This document shows, in pieces, positions 34,814 through 45,724 of a stretch of 64,000 bases of DNA (the first letter of the stretch is position 1; each line of letters begins with the position of its first letter). Made by a program: the position numbers and the translations under genes. The notes beneath the pieces are model-generated. The model searched no databases. It was given only the letters and a program-made list of their open reading frames with translations, and was not told the DNA's origin. The DNA lies in contig NZ_FNLD01000001.1 of the NCBI RefSeq assembly GCF_900104085.1, positions 1,656,331-1,720,330 of the forward strand, in the 5' to 3' direction. This stretch comes from Pseudoxanthomonas sp. CF125 (lineage in GTDB: Bacteria; Pseudomonadota; Gammaproteobacteria; Xanthomonadales; Xanthomonadaceae).

Positions 34814-36694
34814 ATGTCCCTAATGCAACTGCAGCGCGTCGATTTCAGCATCGGCGGACCGCTCCTACTCGAACACGTCGACCTTACCCTGGAACCCAAC
34901 GAGCGCGTCTGCATCGTGGGGCGCAACGGCGCGGGCAAATCCACCCTGATGCGGCTGCTGGCCGGCGAGATCACTCCCGACGACGGCGAAGTGCGCCTGC
35001 AGAACGGCGTGGTGGTCGCGCGCATGGCCCAGGAAGTACCGCAGGACACCAGCGGCACCGTGTTCGACGTGGTGGCGGAAGGCCTGGGCGATCTGGGCCA
35101 CCTGCTGGCGCTGTACCACCATGCGCTGCACGACGGCGACATGGAAGCGATGGGCGATGCGCAGGAAAAGATAGAGGCCCAGCACGGCTGGGACCTGGAC
35201 CTGCGCGTGCAGCAGGTGCTGACCAAACTGGAATTGCCCGAGGACGCCGATTTCGCCGCGCTCTCCGGCGGCATGAAGCGCCGCGTGCTGCTGGCCCAGG
35301 CGCTGGTGCGCAAGCCCGACATCCTGTTGCTGGACGAGCCCACCAACCATCTGGACATCGATGCGATCGCCTGGCTGGAAGGGTTCCTGAAGCAGTTCGA
35401 AGGCAGCATCGTCTTCGTCACCCACGACCGCAGTTTCCTGCGTGCGCTGGCCACGCGCATCGTGGAAATCGACCGCGGCCAGGTCACCAGCTGGCCCGGC
35501 GACTACGAAAACTACCTGCGCCGCCGCGAAGAACGCCTGCATGCCGAAGCGCAGGAGAACGCGCGTTTCGACAAACTGCTGGCGCAGGAAGAAATCTGGA
35601 TCCGCCAGGGCATCAAGGCCCGCCGCACCCGCAACGAAGGCCGCGTCACCGCGCTGAAGGCGTTACGCCGCGAGCGTTCGCAGCGTCGCGACCTCAGCGG
35701 CAACGTGCGGATGGAGGTTTCGGCGGCGCAGAATTCCGGCAAGAAGGTCATCGAGTTTGAACACGTCACCCAGGCCTACGACGGCCGCGTACTGCTCAAC
35801 GACGTCTCGGCCACCATCATGCGCGGCGACCGCGTGGGCATCATCGGTCCCAACGGCGCCGGCAAGTCCACGCTGCTGAAGATCATGCTGGGCGAACTGC
35901 AGCCGCAGCAGGGCGAGGTGCGATTGGGCACCGGTCTGCAGGTCGCCTACTTCGACCAGCACCGCAGCCAGCTCAACGACAGCCTCAACGCGCTGGAGAA
36001 CGTGGCCGAGGGCCGCGATTTCATCGAGATCAACGGCACCCGCAAGCACATCATCGGCTACCTGCAGGATTTCCTGTTCTCACCCGAACGCGCGCGTGCG
36101 CCGATCACCCGCCTGTCCGGCGGCGAGCGCAACCGCCTGCTGTTGGCCAAATTGTTCGCCCAGCCCTCCAACCTGCTGGTGATGGACGAACCCACCAACG
36201 ACCTGGACGTGGAAACGCTGGAGCTGCTGGAAGAGCTGCTGGGCGAATACAAGGGCACCCTGCTGCTGGTCAGCCACGACCGCGAGTTCATCGACAACGT
36301 GGTCACCAGCACGCTGGTGCTGGAAGGCCAGGGCCGCCTGGCCGATTACGTGGGCGGCTACACCGACTGGGTGCGCCAGCGTCCTAGCGCGCTATTCAAC
36401 GCCGAATCCGCCGCACCAGTGAAGGCCTCGCCCAGCCCGGTGCAGACCGCCGCGGCGGCCACAGCCGCCGCGCCCAAGCGCAAATTGAGCTACAAGGATG
36501 CGCGCGAGTTGGAGCTGTTGCCGGAGCGTATCGAGAAGCTCGAAGCGGAGATCGCAGCGCGCGCCGACGCCATGAACGAACCCAAGTTCTACCAACAGGA
36601 CAGCGCTACCATCCTCGCCTACAACGAAGCCTCCGCAAAGTTGCAGGCCGAGCTGGAACACGCCTACCAGCGCTGGAACGAGCTGGACGCCTGA
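34814..36694 (+). CDS. uup: ABC-F family ATPase (Uup)
   Basis: A 626-residue protein with two ABC cassettes and no membrane domain. Walker A motifs are GRNGAGKST (about 35) and GPNGAGKST (about 350); signatures ALSGGMKRR and RLSGGERNR; Walker B LLLDEPTNHLD and LVMDEPTNDLD. A linker rich in charged residues (about 230-300) joins them, and a coiled-coil C-terminal domain (about 555-620) is characteristic of Uup. Uup acts on ribosomes and on DNA intermediates, limiting precise excision of repeats. The start ATG at 34814 is consistent with the family N-terminus. Confidence 0.95.
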   Translation: MSLMQLQRVDFSIGGPLLLEHVDLTLEPNERVCIVGRNGAGKSTLMRLLAGEITPDDGEVRLQNGVVVARMAQEVPQDTSGTVFDVVAEGLGDLGHLLALYHHALHDGDMEAMGDAQEKIEAQHGWDLDLRVQQVLTKLELPEDADFAALSGGMKRRVLLAQALVRKPDILLLDEPTNHLDIDAIAWLEGFLKQFEGSIVFVTHDRSFLRALATRIVEIDRGQVTSWPGDYENYLRRREERLHAEAQENARFDKLLAQEEIWIRQGIKARRTRNEGRVTALKALRRERSQRRDLSGNVRMEVSAAQNSGKKVIEFEHVTQAYDGRVLLNDVSATIMRGDRVGIIGPNGAGKSTLLKIMLGELQPQQGEVRLGTGLQVAYFDQHRSQLNDSLNALENVAEGRDFIEINGTRKHIIGYLQDFLFSPERARAPITRLSGGERNRLLLAKLFAQPSNLLVMDEPTNDLDVETLELLEELLGEYKGTLLLVSHDREFIDNVVTSTLVLEGQGRLADYVGGYTDWVRQRPSALFNAESAAPVKASPSPVQTAAAATAAAPKRKLSYKDARELELLPERIEKLEAEIAARADAMNEPKFYQQDSATILAYNEASAKLQAELEHAYQRWNELDA

Positions 36695-36716
36695 ATACAG
36701 CTAGGCGCTCGGACGC

Positions 36717-36792
36717 CGTAGGAGCGACGTAAGTCGCGAAACCGTAGCTCGCTTTGAGTCGTATATCCTTCGCGACTTACGTCGCTCCTACG
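36717..36792. repeat. REP-like palindrome, GTAGGAGCGACGTAAGTCGC subfamily
   Basis: GTAGGAGCGACGTAAGTCGC and its complement flank about 35 bases, ending twelve bases before the start of the alpha/beta hydrolase. Its presence makes the first part of the hydrolase open frame spurious. Confidence 0.88.
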
Positions 36793-36804
36793 CCGGTGAA
36801 CCGT

Positions 36805-37638
36805 ATGCAAACCTCCGTCGCCCTTTTCCAGACCAGCGACGGCGTTGCATTGCATGTCAACGACTGGCCCACCGCGCAACCACGGGCACGCGTGTTGGTG
36901 GTACATGGCCTGGGCGAACACGGCGGCCGTTATGCAGCGCTGGCGCGTGATCTCACTGCGCAAGGCATCTCGGTCCGCGTCTTCGACCATCGCGGGCATG
37001 GCCGGTCGCAAGGCAGGCGCGGCGTGGTCGGGAAAAGGTCTGACTGCTTGTCGAGCGACGTAGTTGAAATCTTCCAGGCGTATGCCGAAGAAGGCAGCGA
37101 CCCGCCCTTTCTGTTCGGCCACAGCATGGGTGAGCTGGTCGCCATGCATGCGGTGGGCAAGCTCGGCTTGCGGCCGCGTGGCCTGATCGCTTCTTCACCC
37201 GCATTGGCATCGCATGCGGGTGGGTTCGACCGCCTGCTCAGCAAGACCCTGATGCGACTCGCGCCCGACTTCACCGTGGCCAACGGCCTGCCGGCGGACA
37301 AACTTTCGCATGCGCCGGGCATCGAACGCGCCTACCTGGACGATCCCGCCAACCACAACCGGATCAGCGCGCGGCTGGCGCGATATATTTTCGAAGCAGG
37401 CCCGGAAGTCATCGCGGCGGCCGCGCGCTGGCCGGTCCCGACCCTGTTGCAGATCGCAGGCAGCGACCGCCTGGTCGATCCCTCCGGCGCCCGCGAGTTC
37501 ACCAGGGTCGCGCCACCCGGCGTAGTAGAAAGCCATGACTATGCGGAGCTGTATCACGAGATCTATAACGAAGCGGAGCCTGCGCGCAGCAATGTGGTCG
37601 CAGACATGGTGACTTGGCTCCACAAACAGACCGGGTGA
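36805..37638 (+). CDS. Alpha/beta hydrolase, monoacylglycerol/lysophospholipase-like
   Basis: A 277-residue hydrolase. The oxyanion-hole segment VVHGLGEHGGRY, nucleophile elbow GHSMGE (Ser near 112), acid residue in AGSDRLVDP and His in YHEIYNE form a complete catalytic set of the MGL/PldB type (Hydrolase_4). It probably cleaves monoacylglycerols or lysophospholipids, fitting the lipid genes before it. I start at the ATG at 36805; an upstream in-frame ATG at 36754 lies inside the repeat. No signal peptide is seen. Confidence 0.9.
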   Translation: MQTSVALFQTSDGVALHVNDWPTAQPRARVLVVHGLGEHGGRYAALARDLTAQGISVRVFDHRGHGRSQGRRGVVGKRSDCLSSDVVEIFQAYAEEGSDPPFLFGHSMGELVAMHAVGKLGLRPRGLIASSPALASHAGGFDRLLSKTLMRLAPDFTVANGLPADKLSHAPGIERAYLDDPANHNRISARLARYIFEAGPEVIAAAARWPVPTLLQIAGSDRLVDPSGAREFTRVAPPGVVESHDYAELYHEIYNEAEPARSNVVADMVTWLHKQTG

Positions 37639-37702
37639 ACAGTGAAGCGTGCTTCCGCTTTTTTTGCTTCTGCTTGGTTTTGACTTCGCCTTTGCCATTC
37701 AG

Positions 37703-37960
37703 CCCCGTGAGTCGCGGCAAGCCCGTCGGGCAAACCCCGCAGGGGCGGCGCACAGGGATGTGCGCCGCTTCCGTAGACACAGAGCCTGCCCTGTACTTGA
37801 TACAGGGATGTGTCTTACGGAAATTCCCGACGGGCTTGCGGACCCGGCGGCTTCATCGCCGGGCGTGACGGTAGAGCCTGCCCCGTACTTGATACGGGGG
37901 CGGCTTTCTTTTGGTTACTTTTCTTTGCCGCTCAAAGAAAAGTGACTCGCGCAACGCGCG
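37703..37960. repeat. Composite structured repeat, copy 2
   Basis: The same architecture as 5479-5688. The outer stem is GCAAGCCCGTCGGG (37717-37730) with CCCGACGGGCTTGC (37826-37839), a different sequence from copy 1 but equally perfect. The third stem has become GACACA/TGTGTC with a mini-palindrome (37782-37807) in its loop, and a second mini-palindrome (37874-37899) lies before the final ACTTTTCTTTG hairpin. Stems CGGCGCACA/TGTGCGCCG and CCCGGCG/CGCCGGG are unchanged. Confidence 0.85.
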
Positions 37961-38150
37961 GCTTTCAACAGCCGAACGGCTGGTCAACGCTTTTGCTTCT
38001 AAGCAAGAGTAAAGAGCAAAAGCAAGATCAAGAGCACCCCTCCTCAATCCTCCCCTGCGCTGCGCGCGAGGGAGGAGACAGAAGCAGAAGCAGAAGCAAG
38101 AGCAAGAGCAAGAGCAAGATGGATGACCAGCCATTCGGCTGTTGAAAAGC
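37961..38150. repeat. 190-base inverted-repeat-bounded element with purine-rich tandem core
   Basis: The left arm CTTTCAACAGCCGAACGGCT (within 37961-37986) is repeated inverted at 38124-38150. The core contains iterated AGCAAG/AGCAGA hexamers and a palindrome CCTCCC..GGGAGG. The arms resemble terminal inverted repeats of a small non-autonomous element. No gene is supported. Confidence 0.65.
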
Positions 38151-38235
38151 GCTTCCAGCCTGCGCTTGGATGACGACTGAAAGTATCTCGATACTGTTCT
38201 GCACGGCAGAACGCGACGTATGCCAGCTAGCGGCA

Positions 38236-40944
38236 CTACCCCGTGTTCTGCACGCCCTGCGACACGCCATTCACGCTGGCCACCAGCACGCGCAGCAACG
38301 CATCGTCGTTGCGACCGCTTTCGCGCCAGCGCTTCAGCAGGTCGACCTGCAGCACGCTGATCGGATCGACATAAGGATTGCGCAGACGGATCGACAGCGC
38401 CAGACGCTGGTCGTTCTGCAGCAGCCACTCGTTGTCGTTGAGCCGCAGCACCCACTTCTTGGTCAGCGCGAGTTCGCGTTCGATCAAAGGGAAAAACTCG
38501 TCGTGCAACGGCCCCGCCATGCGCGAGAACATCGCCGCGATGCTCAGATCGCCCTTGGCCAGCACCATGGAAATGTCGTCCAGGAACGTCTTGAAGAACG
38601 GCCAGTCGCGCGCCATCTCGCGCAGCGTCTCCTCGCCGCCGGCCTTGATCACCGCCTGCAAGCCGCTGCCTACCCCGAACCAGCCCGGAATCACTGCGCG
38701 CGACTGGCTCCAAGCGAACACCCAGGGAATCGCTCTCAGGTTGGTCAACGCCGCGTCTTCGCCCAGACGCCGGGAAGGGCGCGACCCAAGCGTCATGCGT
38801 TCGATCACGTCGATCGGCGTGGCGTTGCGGAAATAGTCCATGAACTTCGGCGCATCCACGAAACCGCGGTACGCGCGCGTGCTTTCCCTGGCCACCGTAT
38901 CCATCGCTTCGCGCCACTTCCCTTCGCGCGGTTCCAGCGGACGCGGACGCAGGCTGGACACCAGCACCGCGCCGGTCGCCTGTTCCAGCGAGCGCAGCGC
39001 CAGCGCGCGGATGCCGTACTTGCGGTGGATCACTTCGCCCTGCTCGGTCACCCGCAAACGGCCGTCCACGCTGCCGCGCGGCGAGGCGTCCACGGCGCGC
39101 GTGGTCTTGCCGCCGCCGCGGCTGATGGAACCGCCGCGGCCGTGGAAGAAGGTCAGCTTGATGCCCAATTCTTTGGCCGCCTGCAGCAGCTCCACCTGTC
39201 CGCGCTGCAGTCCCCAGCGCGAAGCGGCGATACCGCCGTCCTTGCCGCTGTCGGAATAGCCCAGCATCACCATCTGCACGTTGTCGCGCGCTTCCAGGTG
39301 GGTGCGGTAGACCGGGTCGGCAAGCAGGTCGCGCAGCGTATCCGGGCCATGCTGAAGGTCGTCGATCGTTTCGAACAGCGGAGCGATATCGAGCGGAACG
39401 TTCCCGTTTTCGTCCACCAGCCCGCCGCGCCGCGCCAATGCGAGCACCGTCAGCACGTCGGCGCGGTTGTGGGCCATGCTGATGATATAGGCGCCCAGCG
39501 CATCGGTGCCGTGCAGCCGCCGCGCTTCGGCGAGCGCGGCGAACACCGCATCCATGCGCAGGCCGATCTCGTCGTCGTTGTGCGGCAACGGCGTTTCGCC
39601 GCTCGCATACGGTCCCAGCAGGGTTCCTCTTTCCACTGCGTCGCGCGATTCCCAGCCTTCGTCCTTCAACGCGGCGGCGACCGCGCGCGCATGCACGCTG
39701 GATTCCTGGCGCACGTCCAGCCGCGCCAGGTGGAAGCCGAAACTGCGCACCCGCCATGCCAGCCGGCGCACCGCGAACCAGCCCGCATGCACGCCGCGGT
39801 TCTGTTCCAGGCTATGCAGGATCAGATCGACGTCGTCTGCGAACTCGCGCGGCGTGGAATAACCCTCGGGCGCATCCTCCAGGGTCGCCTGCAGGCGCGC
39901 GCGCATCAGGTCGTTGAGCAGGCGGTAAGGCTGGTCGGCGTGGCGTGGCTTGGAACGCGACGCGGCTTGCGGCAGCAACGCGCGATATCGCGCGACCTGG
40001 GCCTCGACTTCCGGCGATACGCCGACCATGTCCTTGGACTGGCTCAGGAGCGTAGTCAGCTGGCGCAGCTCCTTCAGGTACAGCTGCAGCACGGAACGAC
40101 GCTGCGCGCGCAGGGTCGCGGCGATGGTGCCCCCATCGACATTGGGATTGCCATCCATGTCTCCGCCCACCCAGGTACCGAAGCGCAGCAATCGCGGCAC
40201 GTCGATGGCTTTGCCGAAAGTTTCGACCAGCGAAGTTTCCAGGGTTTCGTACAGCACCGGCATGACCCGGTACAGAACATTGGTGACATAGAAGCCGACA
40301 TGTTCGCGCTCGTCTTCCACGCCCGGGCGCACCGGCGAGGAATCGGCGGTCTGCCACGACGAAGTCAACGCCATGCGGAAACGCGCGATATCGGTGGCGC
40401 GCTCGCCCGGCGTGCGCTGACCATCCAGATCGTTGACCAGACTGGCCACCATCAGCTGCTCTTTTTCCAAGAGCGCGCGGCGCACGGCTTCGGTCGGGTG
40501 GGCGGTGAACACCGGCTCGATATCGATGCGCGGCAGCCATTCGGCCAGTTCCTCCAGGGTCACGCCCTGCGCTTTCAGTTTGATCAGCGCATCGTGCAGA
40601 CCATCGGGCTGCGGCGCGCTGCCGGCGCGCTGGTAATCGCGGCGGCGGCGGATACGATGCACGCGCTCGGCGATGTTGACCACCTGGAAATAGGCGCTGA
40701 AGGCGCGAATCAGCGACTCGGCGCGATGCGGTTCCAGCCCGGCCAGCAGGCCGGCCAGCGAAGCCGGCGGCTCGTCGCCCTGACGCCGGGCGATGGCGGT
40801 AGTACGGACCTTCTCCACCTCCTGCAGGAATTCCGGAGACACCTGTTCGGCCAGCATGCCGCCCACCAGCGCGCCCAGGCGCCGCACGTCGTCGCGCAGC
40901 GGCAGGTCGGGAGCGGCGAATTCGAGGCTGCGTGGATCGTTCAT
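38236..40944 (-). CDS. ppc: Phosphoenolpyruvate carboxylase
   Basis: A 902-residue enzyme, normal for bacterial PEPC. The catalytic His149 lies in [12 protein letters not shown], the glycine-rich loop [18 protein letters not shown] at about 592-609 binds PEP and bicarbonate intermediates, and the C-terminus ends in the invariant QNTG. It forms oxaloacetate from PEP and bicarbonate to refill the TCA cycle. It diverges from ahcY across a 397-base region that holds the ahcY regulatory elements. Start ATG at 40942-40944; no strong ribosome site is visible. Confidence 0.97.
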   Translation of the reverse strand: MNDPRSLEFAAPDLPLRDDVRRLGALVGGMLAEQVSPEFLQEVEKVRTTAIARRQGDEPPASLAGLLAGLEPHRAESLIRAFSAYFQVVNIAERVHRIRRRRDYQRAGSAPQPDGLHDALIKLKAQGVTLEELAEWLPRIDIEPVFTAHPTEAVRRALLEKEQLMVASLVNDLDGQRTPGERATDIARFRMALTSSWQTADSSPVRPGVEDEREHVGFYVTNVLYRVMPVLYETLETSLVETFGKAIDVPRLLRFGTWVGGDMDGNPNVDGGTIAATLRAQRRSVLQLYLKELRQLTTLLSQSKDMVGVSPEVEAQVARYRALLPQAASRSKPRHADQPYRLLNDLMRARLQATLEDAPEGYSTPREFADDVDLILHSLEQNRGVHAGWFAVRRLAWRVRSFGFHLARLDVRQESSVHARAVAAALKDEGWESRDAVERGTLLGPYASGETPLPHNDDEIGLRMDAVFAALAEARRLHGTDALGAYIISMAHNRADVLTVLALARRGGLVDENGNVPLDIAPLFETIDDLQHGPDTLRDLLADPVYRTHLEARDNVQMVMLGYSDSGKDGGIAASRWGLQRGQVELLQAAKELGIKLTFFHGRGGSISRGGGKTTRAVDASPRGSVDGRLRVTEQGEVIHRKYGIRALALRSLEQATGAVLVSSLRPRPLEPREGKWREAMDTVARESTRAYRGFVDAPKFMDYFRNATPIDVIERMTLGSRPSRRLGEDAALTNLRAIPWVFAWSQSRAVIPGWFGVGSGLQAVIKAGGEETLREMARDWPFFKTFLDDISMVLAKGDLSIAAMFSRMAGPLHDEFFPLIERELALTKKWVLRLNDNEWLLQNDQRLALSIRLRNPYVDPISVLQVDLLKRWRESGRNDDALLRVLVASVNGVSQGVQNTG

Positions 40945-41185
40945 CAGCAGTTGCGTCTCGCAAGGCAGGTGGGAGGCCGAAGCCTAACCGAAGCTGCGGT
41001 CGTTTTGTGCAATGCGGCATCGGGGACGGCCGCTTGTCCCAAGACAGCAGAACGAGCGCTTGCGCGCCTCTTCCGAGTCACCCGAATGTCTCTACGGAAG
41101 CCTGCCATTCGGTGACCGTGTCCGCCGGGCTGACCTGACCGGGCCGACCGCCCTGGGTCGTGGCCGGACACAGCCGCATCACCCG

Positions 41186-41215
41186 TATATCCTTTCATCG
41201 CGAATAAGAGATATA
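41186..41215. promoter_or_regulatory. Palindromic operator upstream of ahcY
   Basis: A 30-base imperfect palindrome: TATATC (41186-41191), a TT pair, a central TCGCGA (41198-41203), an AA pair, and GATATA (41210-41215). It overlaps the -10 hexamer TATAAT (41212-41217), and a gapless relative of it stands before metK. Repression or activation by a methyl-cycle regulator of the SahR (ArsR) type is inferred. Confidence 0.7.
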
Positions 41216-41217
41216 AT
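41212..41217 (+). promoter_or_regulatory. Probable -10 element of the ahcY promoter
   Basis: A perfect TATAAT. A start site about seven bases on (near 41224) would place the first transcribed base at the 5' edge of the SAH riboswitch. No convincing -35 is visible (ATCCTT at about the right distance), which is consistent with regulator control. Confidence 0.55.
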
Positions 41218-41225
41218 GCCTAGCC

Positions 41226-41301
41226 TTCGCCGAGGGGCGCTGCGACCGAGACCACTGGAGTCCGGCCAGGCTCGGTGAACAGTTCCTGCAACGGCGCCCG
41301 G
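41226..41301 (+). ncRNA. SAH riboswitch
   Basis: The class consensus is easily recognised: CGAGGGGCGCTGCGACCG (41231-41248), then CAGGCTCGGT (about 41267-41276), then CAACGGCGCCC (41289-41299). The GCGCC of the last part pairs with GGGGCGC at the start, and CCGAG pairs with CTCGG. It lies in the leader of ahcY, encoding the enzyme that removes SAH. A further small hairpin GCGGT/ACCGC follows before the ribosome site. Confidence 0.92.
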
Positions 41302-41341
41302 ATAACATGCGGTCCTCGACCGCGCTACCCGGAGCAATGCC

Positions 41342-42772
<1,431 letters not shown>

Positions 42773-42778
42773 TCGAAG

Positions 42779-42811
42779 GGGCGGCGTTCTTCGGTTCGCC
42801 GCCCTGTTTTT
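42779..42811 (+). terminator. Rho-independent terminator after ahcY
   Basis: Stem GGGCGGCG/CGCCGCCC with a ten-base loop is followed by TGTTTTT. It would separate ahcY from metF, though partial read-through is possible. Confidence 0.85.
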
Positions 42812-42844
42812 GCCGTCTTTTTGTTCAAGCGTAATTTTTCGGCC

Positions 42845-42930
42845 GTCATTCCCGCGAAGGCGGGAACCCAGGGACTTTGCTCTTCGGCGAAATGCGAAAG
42901 TCGCTGGGTCCCCGCCTTCGCGGGGATGAC
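42845..42930. repeat. REP-like palindrome, GTCATTCCCGCGAAGGCGGG family
   Basis: GTCATTCCCGCGAAGGCGGG and its near-complement CCCGCCTTCGCGGGGATGAC face each other around about 45 bases. This motif is common in spacers across Proteobacteria. It fills most of the gap before metF. Confidence 0.88.
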
Positions 42931-42978
42931 GATTCGTTCTGGGAGCGACTCCCGACTGCACGCACGCGGACCTAGCCA

Positions 42979-43806
42979 ATGCGCACACCCGTTTCCTTCG
43001 AGTTCTATCCGCCCAAGACCGACGAACAACGTTCACAGCTGGACCGTACTGCGGAAAAACTCAAAGCGCATTCGCCGGAATACGTTTCCTGCACCTTCGG
43101 CGCCGGTGGTTCGACCCTCAGCTACACCTCGGAAACCGTCCGCCATCTCAACCAGACCCACGGTTTCGATGCTGCGCCGCATCTTTCCTGCGTCGGCGGC
43201 AGCCGCGAGGAAATCCGCGAACTGCTGCGTCTCTACCGCGCCCTGGGCTGCAAGCGCATCGTCGCGCTGCGTGGCGATCTGCCCTCGGGCATGGGCCATC
43301 CGGGCGACTTGCGCTACGCCTCCGAACTCATCGAATTCATTCGTGCCGAGCATGGCGACGCTTTCCATATCGAAGTGGGCGCCTATCCGGAAACCCACCC
43401 CCAGTCCGACGACGCGCTGACCGATCTGAAGCACTTCAAGGCCAAGGTCGATGCCGGCGCCGATGGCGCCATCACCCAGTATTTCTACAACGCCGACGCG
43501 TATTTCCACTTCGTCGATGCCGTACGCAAGCTGGGCGTGCGGATTCCGATCATTCCCGGGATCATGCCCATCTCCAACTACACCCAGCTCAAGCGCTTTT
43601 CCGAGGCCTGCGGCGCCGAGATCCCGCGCTGGATCGGCAAGCGCATGCAGGCGTTGGGCGACGATGCGGACGGCATCCGCGAGTTCGGCGCCGATGTGGT
43701 GGCCGGCCTGTGCCAGCGCCTGATTGCAGGCGGCGCCCCGGCGCTGCATTTCTATACGCTCAACCTGGCCAAGCCCACGCAATCGGTATTGAGCCGGCTT
43801 GACTGA
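42979..43806 (+). CDS. metF: 5,10-methylenetetrahydrofolate reductase
   Basis: A 275-residue TIM-barrel flavoenzyme, typical for bacterial MetF. SFEFYPPKTDEQ at the N-terminus, VSCTFGAGGST, RGDLP and FYNADAYFHFVDAVR are family motifs including the FAD-binding and catalytic Glu residues. It makes 5-methyl-THF for remethylation of homocysteine, completing the cycle with ahcY and metK. The ribosome site is weak before the ATG at 42979. It is separated from ahcY by a terminator and a palindrome, so it may have its own promoter. Confidence 0.97.
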   Translation: MRTPVSFEFYPPKTDEQRSQLDRTAEKLKAHSPEYVSCTFGAGGSTLSYTSETVRHLNQTHGFDAAPHLSCVGGSREEIRELLRLYRALGCKRIVALRGDLPSGMGHPGDLRYASELIEFIRAEHGDAFHIEVGAYPETHPQSDDALTDLKHFKAKVDAGADGAITQYFYNADAYFHFVDAVRKLGVRIPIIPGIMPISNYTQLKRFSEACGAEIPRWIGKRMQALGDDADGIREFGADVVAGLCQRLIAGGAPALHFYTLNLAKPTQSVLSRLD

Positions 43807-43859
43807 ACCGGCGCAGCGCGGTCCTTCCCTCGCCTGATGGCGACGGGTTAGGCTGCACG

Positions 43860-44450
43860 ATGATGCGTCCGCTCTTGCTCACGGTCCTATTGTCCAGCGC
43901 CGCCCTATACGGCGCGGCGGCGCCGGCGTTCGCGCAGAAAGTACAGCGCTGCACCACGATGAGCGGCGAAACCGTCTATACCGACAAGCGCTGCGAAGAC
44001 ATCGGGGCCATGGACCGGTTGCCGCAGGTCACGCCTGGCAGCTCAAGCGGGTCGGGAGGCATCTACCGTGCGGGTTGTTCACGGACGCTGAGCGATCTGG
44101 TCTATCAGATCACCTCGGCAGTGGAGAACAAGGACGTCAATCGCCTGGCCAGCGTGTACCAATGGACGGGCGTTTCCAATGCGGCGGCCAACAGCATTCT
44201 CGACAAGCTGCAGGCCGTCGTCGACCGTCCGCTGGTGGACATCGTACCGGTGCGCCCCCAACCGCCACCCATCGTCGATGCAGACGGAGTAGTGATCGAC
44301 GACAACAGCGATGGCTACTACCCGCAGACGGCGGCGCCGCAGCGCCCGATTGGACTGCGCCTGGAACAGACCTTGAAGAACGGCAGCACCCCCTCGCGCA
44401 CGGTATTCGGCCTGCACCGCAGCTACAACTGCTTCTGGATCAGCCTGTAG
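43860..44450 (+). CDS. Secreted hypothetical protein, DUF4124-like N-terminus
   Basis: A 196-residue protein with a signal peptide (about 1-25, ending AFA). The start of the mature part, KVQRCTTMSGETVYTDKRCEDIG, resembles the DUF4124 motif (Cys-x-x-x-x-G-x-x-x-Y-T-D). A second Cys pair lies further on and near the end (NCFW). Function unknown; envelope location likely. Its TAG stop codon lies inside the boundary TGTAGGAGC of the REP element that follows. Confidence 0.78.
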   Translation: MMRPLLLTVLLSSAALYGAAAPAFAQKVQRCTTMSGETVYTDKRCEDIGAMDRLPQVTPGSSSGSGGIYRAGCSRTLSDLVYQITSAVENKDVNRLASVYQWTGVSNAAANSILDKLQAVVDRPLVDIVPVRPQPPPIVDADGVVIDDNSDGYYPQTAAPQRPIGLRLEQTLKNGSTPSRTVFGLHRSYNCFWISL

Positions 44451-44528
44451 GAGCGGGCCCTGCCCGCGACGCTTTTGACGCAATGCCATGTATGCCCAAA
44501 AGCGTCGCGGGCGGGGCCCGCTCCTACA
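44446..44528. repeat. REP-like palindrome, TGTAGGAGC family
   Basis: TGTAGGAGCGGGCCCTGCCC and GGGCGGGGCCCGCTCCTACA enclose about 40 bases, with an inner CGACGCTTTTG/CAAAAGCGTCG-like stem. It overlaps the stop of the preceding gene and ends 48 bases before ilvE. Confidence 0.9.
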
Positions 44529-44575
44529 AGGGCGGCTGCAACTGGCAGAATAGGAGGGGTCAACAGGAGCCCCCC

Positions 44576-45487
44576 ATGAAATTCCCCGACAAAATCTGGC
44601 ACAACGGCGTCATCAAGCCCTGGGCGGAAGCCACCACGCATGTGATGGCGCATGCCATCCATTACGGTTCCTCGGTATTCGAAGGCATCCGCGCCTACGA
44701 GACGCCGAAAGGCACGGCGGTGTTCCGCCTCAACGACCACAACAAGCGGCTGTTCCAGTCGGCCAAGATCTACGACATTGTGATTCCCTACACGCTCGAT
44801 GAGATCAATGCGGCGTGCAAGGAAATCATCCGCGTCAACGGCCTGAGCAAGGCCTACCTGCGTCCTATCGTGTTCCGCGGTTACGGTGGCGTGGGCATCG
44901 CGGCCGATACACCGATCGACATGGCCATCGCGGCGATGGAGTTCGGCCGTTACCTGGGCGAAGACGGCATGGAGAAAGGCATCGACGCCTGCGTCTCCAG
45001 CTGGCAGCGCTTCGCGCCGAACACCCTGCCGGCGGGCGCGAAGGCCGGCGGCAATTATCTTTCCGGCCAGCTGGTCACGCGCGAGGCGCGTCGGCATGGT
45101 TATGGCGAAGGGATTGCGCTGGCTTCCACCGGTCTGCTCAGCGAGGGCGCGGGTGAGAATCTGTTCCTGGTGTTCGAAGGCGCGCTGCACACCACGCCCG
45201 CCAGCGCTTCTTTGCTTGCGGGTATCACCCGCAATTCGATCATCCGCCTGGCGCGCGACAACGGCATCGAGGTGATCGAACGCGACATCCCGCGCGAGTA
45301 CCTGTACCTGTGCGACGAGCTGCTGATGTGCGGCACCGCGGCCGAAATCACGCCGCTGCGTTCGGTCGACGGCAAGCCGGTGGGCGACGGCAAGCCTGGG
45401 CCGGTCACCAAGAAGATTCAGGACCTGTTCTTCGGTTTGTTCGAGGGGCGGACCGAGGACAAGCACGGTTGGCTCGATTACCTGTGA
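44576..45487 (+). CDS. ilvE: Branched-chain amino acid aminotransferase
   Basis: A 303-residue fold-type IV PLP enzyme of standard length. AIHYGSSVFEGIRAY, the PLP Lys in AKAGGNYLSGQL, and the late LLMCGTAAEITPLRSVDG are IlvE signatures. It interconverts Leu, Ile and Val with their keto acids. I start at the ATG at 44576 (MKFPDKIWHNG), preceded by CAGGAGCC; the frame is open far upstream but through the repeat. It appears monocistronic between two palindromes. Confidence 0.97.
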   Translation: MKFPDKIWHNGVIKPWAEATTHVMAHAIHYGSSVFEGIRAYETPKGTAVFRLNDHNKRLFQSAKIYDIVIPYTLDEINAACKEIIRVNGLSKAYLRPIVFRGYGGVGIAADTPIDMAIAAMEFGRYLGEDGMEKGIDACVSSWQRFAPNTLPAGAKAGGNYLSGQLVTREARRHGYGEGIALASTGLLSEGAGENLFLVFEGALHTTPASASLLAGITRNSIIRLARDNGIEVIERDIPREYLYLCDELLMCGTAAEITPLRSVDGKPVGDGKPGPVTKKIQDLFFGLFEGRTEDKHGWLDYL

Positions 45488-45517
45488 TCGCTCCGCGGTA
45501 GCGCGGGACAATGCCCT

Positions 45518-45604
45518 CGTGGGAGCGGCGTCCCGCCGCGAGCTTTTTGCCTCGTTGCCTTGGTTGCGCAAAAGCAAAGCTCGCGGCGGGACGCCGCTCC
45601 CACG
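45518..45604. repeat. REP-like palindrome, GTGGGAGCGGCGTCCCGCCG family
   Basis: GTGGGAGCGGCGTCCCGCCG and GCGGGACGCCGCTCCCAC arms, each extended by CGAGC/GCTCG, flank about 35 bases. The same core is the nucleus of the enlarged element at 11831-12015. Confidence 0.9.
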
Positions 45605-45687
45605 ACTTCGAGCAGCATCTCTTGCTGGTGGAATCGGTTTGCCCGCCGGGCCGTACGTCAGTTTGATCGGCTGCTTTGCATGTCCCG

Positions 45688-45718
45688 CAAAGAGCAGCCG
45701 AGCAAGCTCGGCTCTACG
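45688..45718. repeat. Solitary REP-like half element
   Basis: GCAGCCGAGCAAGCTCGGCT has an internal palindrome CCGAGC..GCTCGG and ends CTACG like the full elements, but has no facing arm nearby apart from a weak GATCGGCTGC at 45658. It lies just before the stop of the histidine kinase gene. Confidence 0.45.
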
Positions 45719-45724
45719 ATCTGC

